A stretch of DNA of 64,000 bases, taken from positions 12,881,103 to 12,945,102 of the forward strand of contig NC_087254.1 of the NCBI RefSeq assembly GCF_037042905.1. The letters are read 5' to 3'. Both the position numbers and the translations under genes were made by a program. Source of the DNA: Lytechinus pictus. Its lineage: Eukaryota > Echinodermata > Echinoidea > Temnopleuroida > Toxopneustidae. Below, piece after piece: positions 59,356 to 64,000 of this stretch; within the stretch, counting starts at the first letter, position 1, and each line of letters starts with the position of its first letter. The notes under the pieces were generated by a model, which saw only the letters and a program-made list of their open reading frames with translations, was not told where the DNA came from and did not search any database.

Positions 59356-60084
59356 CTGTGCAAGTTTCAGGTCACATGATTAAGGTCAAAGGTCCTTTAG
59401 GGTCAATGAACTTAGGCCATGTTGGGGGTATTTGTTGAATTACCATCATATCTCTGTAAGTGTATTGGTCTAGTTCATGAAACGTGTACATAAGAGTAAC
59501 CAAGTATCACTGAACATCTGGTGCAAGTTATAGTAGTTTTCAAAGTCAGCACTGCTGCTATATTGAATCGCGTGATGCAGGTGAGACCGCCAGAGGCATT
59601 CCACTTGTTTTTATATTTACTTTAAAAATGTCATTTTTTAATTTATTTTTTATTTGAAAAACAAGGGTAATTTAAAGCGATATTTAAATTTGTTTCTTAA
59701 CTAGGAACCGTAGCAAAGTATATATGATGTGAAAGAGGTTGAAAAACTCTTTTATAATCATGCATATTCATATGCTATGAGAAAACGATGGCTGTGATTG
59801 GCTCAGATTTCATGAGACCAAAAAATATCCAGCAATCAGCGCGTGAGTTTGACGAAATGGAAAATTAATGGCGGCGCCCAAAAGATTTCCGGGTTGCACG
59901 TACGCGTAGGAAATCCATCTTTGTAGATAGAAATCACGTAAATGTTTGTGATTCTATTTATTTTTACACCTTCGCCTAATGCGTATGAAGGTTAAAAAAA
60001 TTGGTTAATAAAAAGGTGAAAAATTGAAGGTTTCTTACCAGACCGATCTCGTGTAGATCTAGGCTTAGTTCTACTTCTAGCCTT
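59356..60084. repeat. Segmental duplication, copy 1
   Basis: It matches 61674-62392 closely in the same orientation. It begins inside the last unit of the TIR element (partial copy 59356-59608, ending ATGCAGGTGAGACCGCCAGAGG) and continues 475 bp into shared flanking sequence. That flank has GTGATTGGCTCAGA (inverted CCAAT), TTAATGGCGGCGCCC (YY1-like) and, on the minus strand, GAGATCGGTCTG|GTAAGAAACC with the boundary at 60039. The left break is abrupt. Confidence 0.75.
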
Positions 60085-61123
60085 CTATAGCAGATCAATG
60101 CGACCGGAACAACGTAACGGAAAATATGCGAAGCTTTGGAGCGGATTTCTTTTTTTTTTTATAAGAAGAAATGCTATGCTTTGGAGCGGCTTTCTTTGTT
60201 CTTTTTCTCAATAAGACAAAAATGTTATGCCTTGGAACAGAAATTTGAGTGTAAAATTGGGGGTCCCCTCCGCGACACATACCCACTATAGCTATGCATT
60301 ATATACTGAGTCCCCCCCCCCCCCCGGGTGTTACTGTGCATGTGAGGGGGCCGGGGGCCTGGCTCTAGTTCATGACATATCTTTTAACACAAAAATACAG
60401 AAGAAAGACTATTGAATAGCATTACTAAATAGAATTAGAAAATCTATAGATTGCGTAATCAGACCGTATGGCTGGTCACGACAAATGCAGAATTTAGTCA
60501 TCATCAGACATCAGTCAATCACGCCATGCACCATTGCATTTTTAAAAACATTCTCATATCTAAAACTGGCTAAAGTTTACAACTGATATTCATGGACATA
60601 TGAAGTGTATATATACAAACAGATATAAATCCTACAACGATTAGATTTATTTAAAAAGGATAATAAGTAATTATGAATCTGTTCAATTTTGATATAACGC
60701 GAAAAGCTCAATATGGGACTACACTCGCTACAGTGTTCCATGGAAAATCGGGCCGCTACATACGGCCGGCCACGAAGACAGCGCACGGTGAAATTCACAT
60801 TTTAGCGGCTCTATCTATCAAAATTTTTGATTTAAAAACATATTAATTGAAAAGATTCTTTCAAAAGTAACCTATTAACAAATGAAATGTATTCTTTTGA
60901 ACCTTTCGAACAATAATTCTACAAATCCCTTTCTTAAAAATCGTCATTCAGAGATACAGACGTCAAATCTCACAATATTTCTGTCAAAATTAGCTGAACT
61001 TCACAGGACGCTGCAGCCTCAAGATGAATTTAACACTTGTTATTGTAAATGAGAAAAAGATCGGGATGGTTATTAAGAATAATTTTTTTTTTTAATGAAG
61101 TTTAAAAAAAGTTGCAGTTTTTT
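60085..61123. other. Non-coding between the two duplication copies
   Basis: At 60127-60240 the word CTATGCTTTGGAGCGGCTTTCT and variants repeat two to three times with a period of about 50-60 bp. A C-run lies at 60312-60325. The rest has no recognised gene. Palindromic GGCCGGCC sits at about 60763-60770. Confidence 0.4.
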
Positions 61124-61914
61124 GTCTCACCTGCATAGCAGAGTGAGACTATAGGCGCCGCTTTTCTGATGGCGGCAGCAGCGGCGTCAACACCAAATCT
61201 TAACCGAAGGTTAAGTTTTTGAAATGACAACATAACTTAGAAAGTATATGGACCTAGTTCATGAAACTTGGCCATAAGATTAATCAAGTATTACTGAACA
61301 TCCTGCCTGAGTTTCATGTCAAATGACCAAGGTCAAAGGTCATTTAGGGTCAATGAACTTAGACCATGTTGGGGGAATCAACATCAAAATCTTAACCTAA
61401 GGTTAAGTTTTTGAAATGTCATCATAACTTAGAAAATGTATGGACCTAGTTCATGAAACTTGGACATAATTAGGTTAATCAAGTATCACTGAACATCCTG
61501 CACGAGTTTCACGTCACATGACCAAGGTCAAAGGTCATTTAGGGTCAATGAACTTTGGCTGAATTGGGGGTATCTGTTGAATTACCATCATAACTTTGAA
61601 AGTTTATGGATCTGATTCATGAAACTTGGACATAATACTAGTAATCAAGTATCACTTAACATCCTGTGCAAGTTTCAGGTCACATGATTAAGGTCAAAGG
61701 TCCTTTAGGGTCAATGAACTTAGGCCATGTTGGGGATATTTGTTGAATTACCATCATATCTCTGTAAGTGTATTGGTCTAGTTCATAAAACGTGTACATA
61801 AGAGTAACCAAGTATCACTGAACATCTGGTGCAAGTTACAGTAGTTTTCAAAGTCAGCACTGCTGCTATATTGAATCGCGTGATGCAGGTGAGACCGCCA
61901 GAGGCATTCCACTT
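61124..61914 (+). mobile_element. TIR-bounded repeat element, copy 2 (full)
   Basis: It starts GTCTCACCTGCATAGCAGAG and ends GATGCAGGTGAGACCGCCAG to CCACTT, as the copy at 5099-6060 does, but has three internal units instead of four. AGGTCAAAGGTCA occurs at about 61331 and 61530 (a third, near 61692, ends in TCC). The target duplication is less clear here (GTTTTTT left, GTTTGT right). No ORF. Confidence 0.7.
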
Positions 61915-62392
61915 GTTTGTATATTTACTTTAAAAATGTCATTTTTTAATTTATTTTTTATTTGAAAAACAAGGGTAATTTAAAGCGATATTTAAATTTG
62001 TTTCTTAACTAGGAACCGTAGCAAAGTATATATGATGTGAAAGAGGTTGAAAAACTCTTTTATAATCATGCATATTCATATGCTATGAGAAAACGATGGC
62101 TGTGATTGGCTCAGATTTCATGAGGCCAAAAAATATCCAGCAATCAGCGCGTGAGTTTGACGAAATGGAAAATTAATGGCGGCGCCCAAAACATTTCCGG
62201 GTTGCACGTACGCGTAGGAAATCCATCTTTGTAGATAGAAATCACGTAAATGTTTGTGATTCTATTTATTTTTACACCTTCGCCTAATGCGTATGAAGGT
62301 TAAAAAAATTGGTTAATAAAAAGGTGAAAAATTGAAGGTTTCTTACCAGACCGATCTCGTGTAGATCTAGGCTTAGTTCTATTTCTAGCCTT
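61674..62392. repeat. Segmental duplication, copy 2
   Basis: Counterpart of 59356-60084, differing by a few substitutions and small indels. It includes the 3' part of the full TIR element and the CCAAT/GGCGGCGCCC block. The minus-strand donor-like site is at 62347. A third, shorter piece of this sequence (CGCCTAATGCGTACATGAAG to CGATCTCGTGTAGATC) lies at 62569-62643 with the donor-like site at 62623. Confidence 0.75.
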
Positions 62393-62780
62393 GAGGACTC
62401 CATGATGATATTTTTAATATTTTGACATATACTTCTTCATCGTGGAGCCTTGAATAAGCGAGACCTCCACACCTGGATGGATTTCCCTAGGAAATCCATA
62501 TTTACAGGGTGAAATCAGTTGTAAGTGTAAATTTTATTCATATTTGAAACTTCAAACGCCTAATGCGTACATGAAGGTTCCAAAAATTGGTTAATAAAAA
62601 GGTGAATTTTAAGGTTTCTTACCAGACCGATCTCGTGTAGATCCCTTGATCTGTTTGTCAACAAAGCAAATGCAATAGGTCTGACCCTTGAACTGCTTCG
62701 TTATGACGTACATTCGATTAGCGATGTTACAAAATGCCGTTTTGAAGAACAATTTATAGATGAAAATTATTATTCAACAA
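62393..62780. other. Non-coding, containing a third partial copy of the duplicated flank
   Basis: 62400-62470 resembles parts of 51347-51420 and 52389-52400 (GATGATATTTTT, CTTCTTCATC, GGAGCCTTGAATA), linking this region with the duplicated blocks near 51-52 kb. 62569-62643 repeats the end of the segmental duplication. No coding exon is seen. Confidence 0.4.
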
Positions 62781-63366
62781 ATACTAAAATTTAATACGTG
62801 ATTATAAATAATTATTATTATAATAATAATTATAATCACATATTAAATTTTATTTAATATTTGATTATAAATTATTATTATTATAATAATAATTATTTAT
62901 AATCTTGTATTAAATTTTAGTATTTGTTTTCCTAGCGAAATATATACCCTTTTTTCATTATTTTAGTGTTATTGACACCCTTATTACGTTATGTACGTAA
63001 CGCGCCCTATCTAGAAAAAGAGATCCTTTTTACGTGTTTTTTTTGGCCACGTATGGTATCTACTTGTCAATGAAAATGCCCCCGGGCAAAATTATTTATA
63101 ATCACGTATTAAATTTGATTTAATACGTGGTTGATTATAATTATTATTATAATAATAATTATTTATAATCACGTATTAAATTTTAGTATTTGTTTTCCTA
63201 GTTTTCCTAGTGAAATATATACCCTTTTTTCATTATTTTAGTGTTATTGACACCCTTATTACGTTACGTACGTAACGCGATCTATCTAGAAAAAGATATC
63301 CTTTTTCCTTTTTTTGGGGGGGCCACGTATGGTATCCACTTGTCAATGAAAATGCCCCCCCCCGGG
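62780..63366. repeat. AT-rich palindromes and a tandem duplication
   Basis: Three long palindromic stretches built on AATTATTATTATAATAATAATT with flanking TAATACGTGATTATAA lie at about 62787-62850, 62855-62925 and 63092-63182. A unit from TTTTAGTATTTGTTTTCCTAG to AATGCCCCCGGGCAAAATTA occurs twice (about 62924-63093, 63182-63373). It holds the perfect 16-bp palindrome CGTTACGTACGTAACG at 63262-63277 (one mismatch in the first unit). Confidence 0.7.
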
Positions 63367-63740
63367 CAAAATTACAAAACTATTGGTCATTCCTTAAAGC
63401 TAGAGAAAAGATATTCATGTCTTGATGTGCGTAAGTTTTTCTTTGCTAATCAAGTGAAAGATGTGTGGAACAGTCTCCCAGAAGATGTAGTTACTGCTTG
63501 TTCAGTGATTGCATTTAAGAATATACTGGATAAACATTGGGAGAAGATTGCCTATGATTTTGAGTGATTTTTGTGTGTGTTAACTGTTTTTCATGGAATT
63601 TTTTGCTGTCTACATACCCCTGCCAACACAAGAAATGCATCTAATTTTGTCTGAAGGAGAGCAGCAATAGACATTATACTTTGATGAACAGGCTTTTAAT
63701 CCTACAACATCGTTGGAGTAAACTAAACTAAACTAAAAAT
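63367..63740 (+). pseudogene. CR1-like ORF2 C-terminus and 3' UTR
   Basis: The frame reads KTIGHSLKLEKRYSCLDVRK, FFFANQVKDVWNSLPEDVVT and CSVIAFKNILDKHW, then a TGA at 63565-63567. This is the typical CR1-type C-terminal end (LDVRKxFF, WNSLPEDVV, FKNxLDKHW). The 3' UTR ends in an AACTA tandem tail (63718-63739). It is 5'-truncated exactly at the palindromic repeat. Remaining bases to 64000 show no further gene. Confidence 0.85.
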
Positions 63741-64000
63741 AAATAATCATATTGTGAACTAGAGGAGTAGAGCAGGGCCTATGATAATTTAATATGCCAA
63801 ACAATACAGAGAAAATCACTTTCCCACCAGTTGATAAACAGTAAAAAACATTCAAATTGACCAAATATTTTGAATGTTTTGAAAAAATGAACAGCAAAAT
63901 CTGGCTTTTCTATATGCAAAATTCTTGAAACCTAATTTTTAGGGAACATCTGGGGAAAATTTTCTGATAATTATGTATACTGCTATATCTTGCCTTTGCT
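63741..64000. other. Window end, nothing recognised
   Basis: AT-rich sequence without open frames of note or clear repeats. Confidence 0.4.

Overview
This window reads as marine invertebrate nuclear DNA, most likely an echinoderm such as a sea urchin. The grounds are AT-rich sequence, GT/AG introns, several animal non-LTR retrotransposon lineages, short TIR elements of kinds I associate with echinoderms, and long runs of A, C and G. Nothing looks bacterial or viral. The species cannot be named from the sequence alone. Nearly all long open frames belong to mobile elements; only two look like ordinary host genes.

Layout. 0.8-3.9 kb holds the last three exons of a SAM-dependent methyltransferase (+). 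4.9-27.55 kb is one nest of mobile elements. A 5'-truncated CR1/Jockey-like retrotransposon (+) contains a TIR element at 5.1-6.06 kb and a Rex1/CR1-like retrotransposon (-) at 6.4-22.58 kb. That second element contains a TTAA-flanked MITE and a large foldback element (7876-20164). The foldback element contains two head-to-tail elements without target duplication (12145-19722). A second foldback copy (23288-27336) sits in the 3' part of the first retrotransposon. 27.6-32.9 kb is non-coding with MITEs and a 76-bp minisatellite. 32.9-37.1 kb is a complete six-exon methyltransferase (-, 271 codons), convergent with and closely related to the copy at the left edge. 37.8-40.6 kb has two more TTAA MITEs. 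41.2-49.2 kb is a nearly full-length non-LTR retrotransposon with a 39-bp target duplication, iterated 5' repeats and a 1,008-codon ORF broken only by a hAT-type element with an 8-bp duplication.

49.3-52.4 kb carries duplicated blocks with conserved stem-loops and splice-donor-like sites. 53.8-58.5 kb is the most notable locus. It is a decayed ten-exon gene whose first exon matches the cysteine/histidine pattern of the RAG1 N-terminal region. Its later exons keep a RAG1/Transib-like order of catalytic and zinc-binding motifs: GGDKGG, FGDYEF, CLFC, HILEDH, GEQGGE. It fits the N-RAG-TP type of RAG1-related transposon described from a sea slug (recalled, to be checked). A possible exon on the opposite strand follows at 58.6 kb. 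59.3-62.6 kb is a segmental duplication with three copies of a minus-strand splice-donor-like segment. 62.8-63.4 kb is palindromic AT-rich DNA, and 63.4-63.74 kb is the 3' end of a CR1-like element.

The methyltransferases probably act as soluble metabolic enzymes. The rest shows successive waves of transposition; insertions into ORFs with exact target duplications give the order of events.
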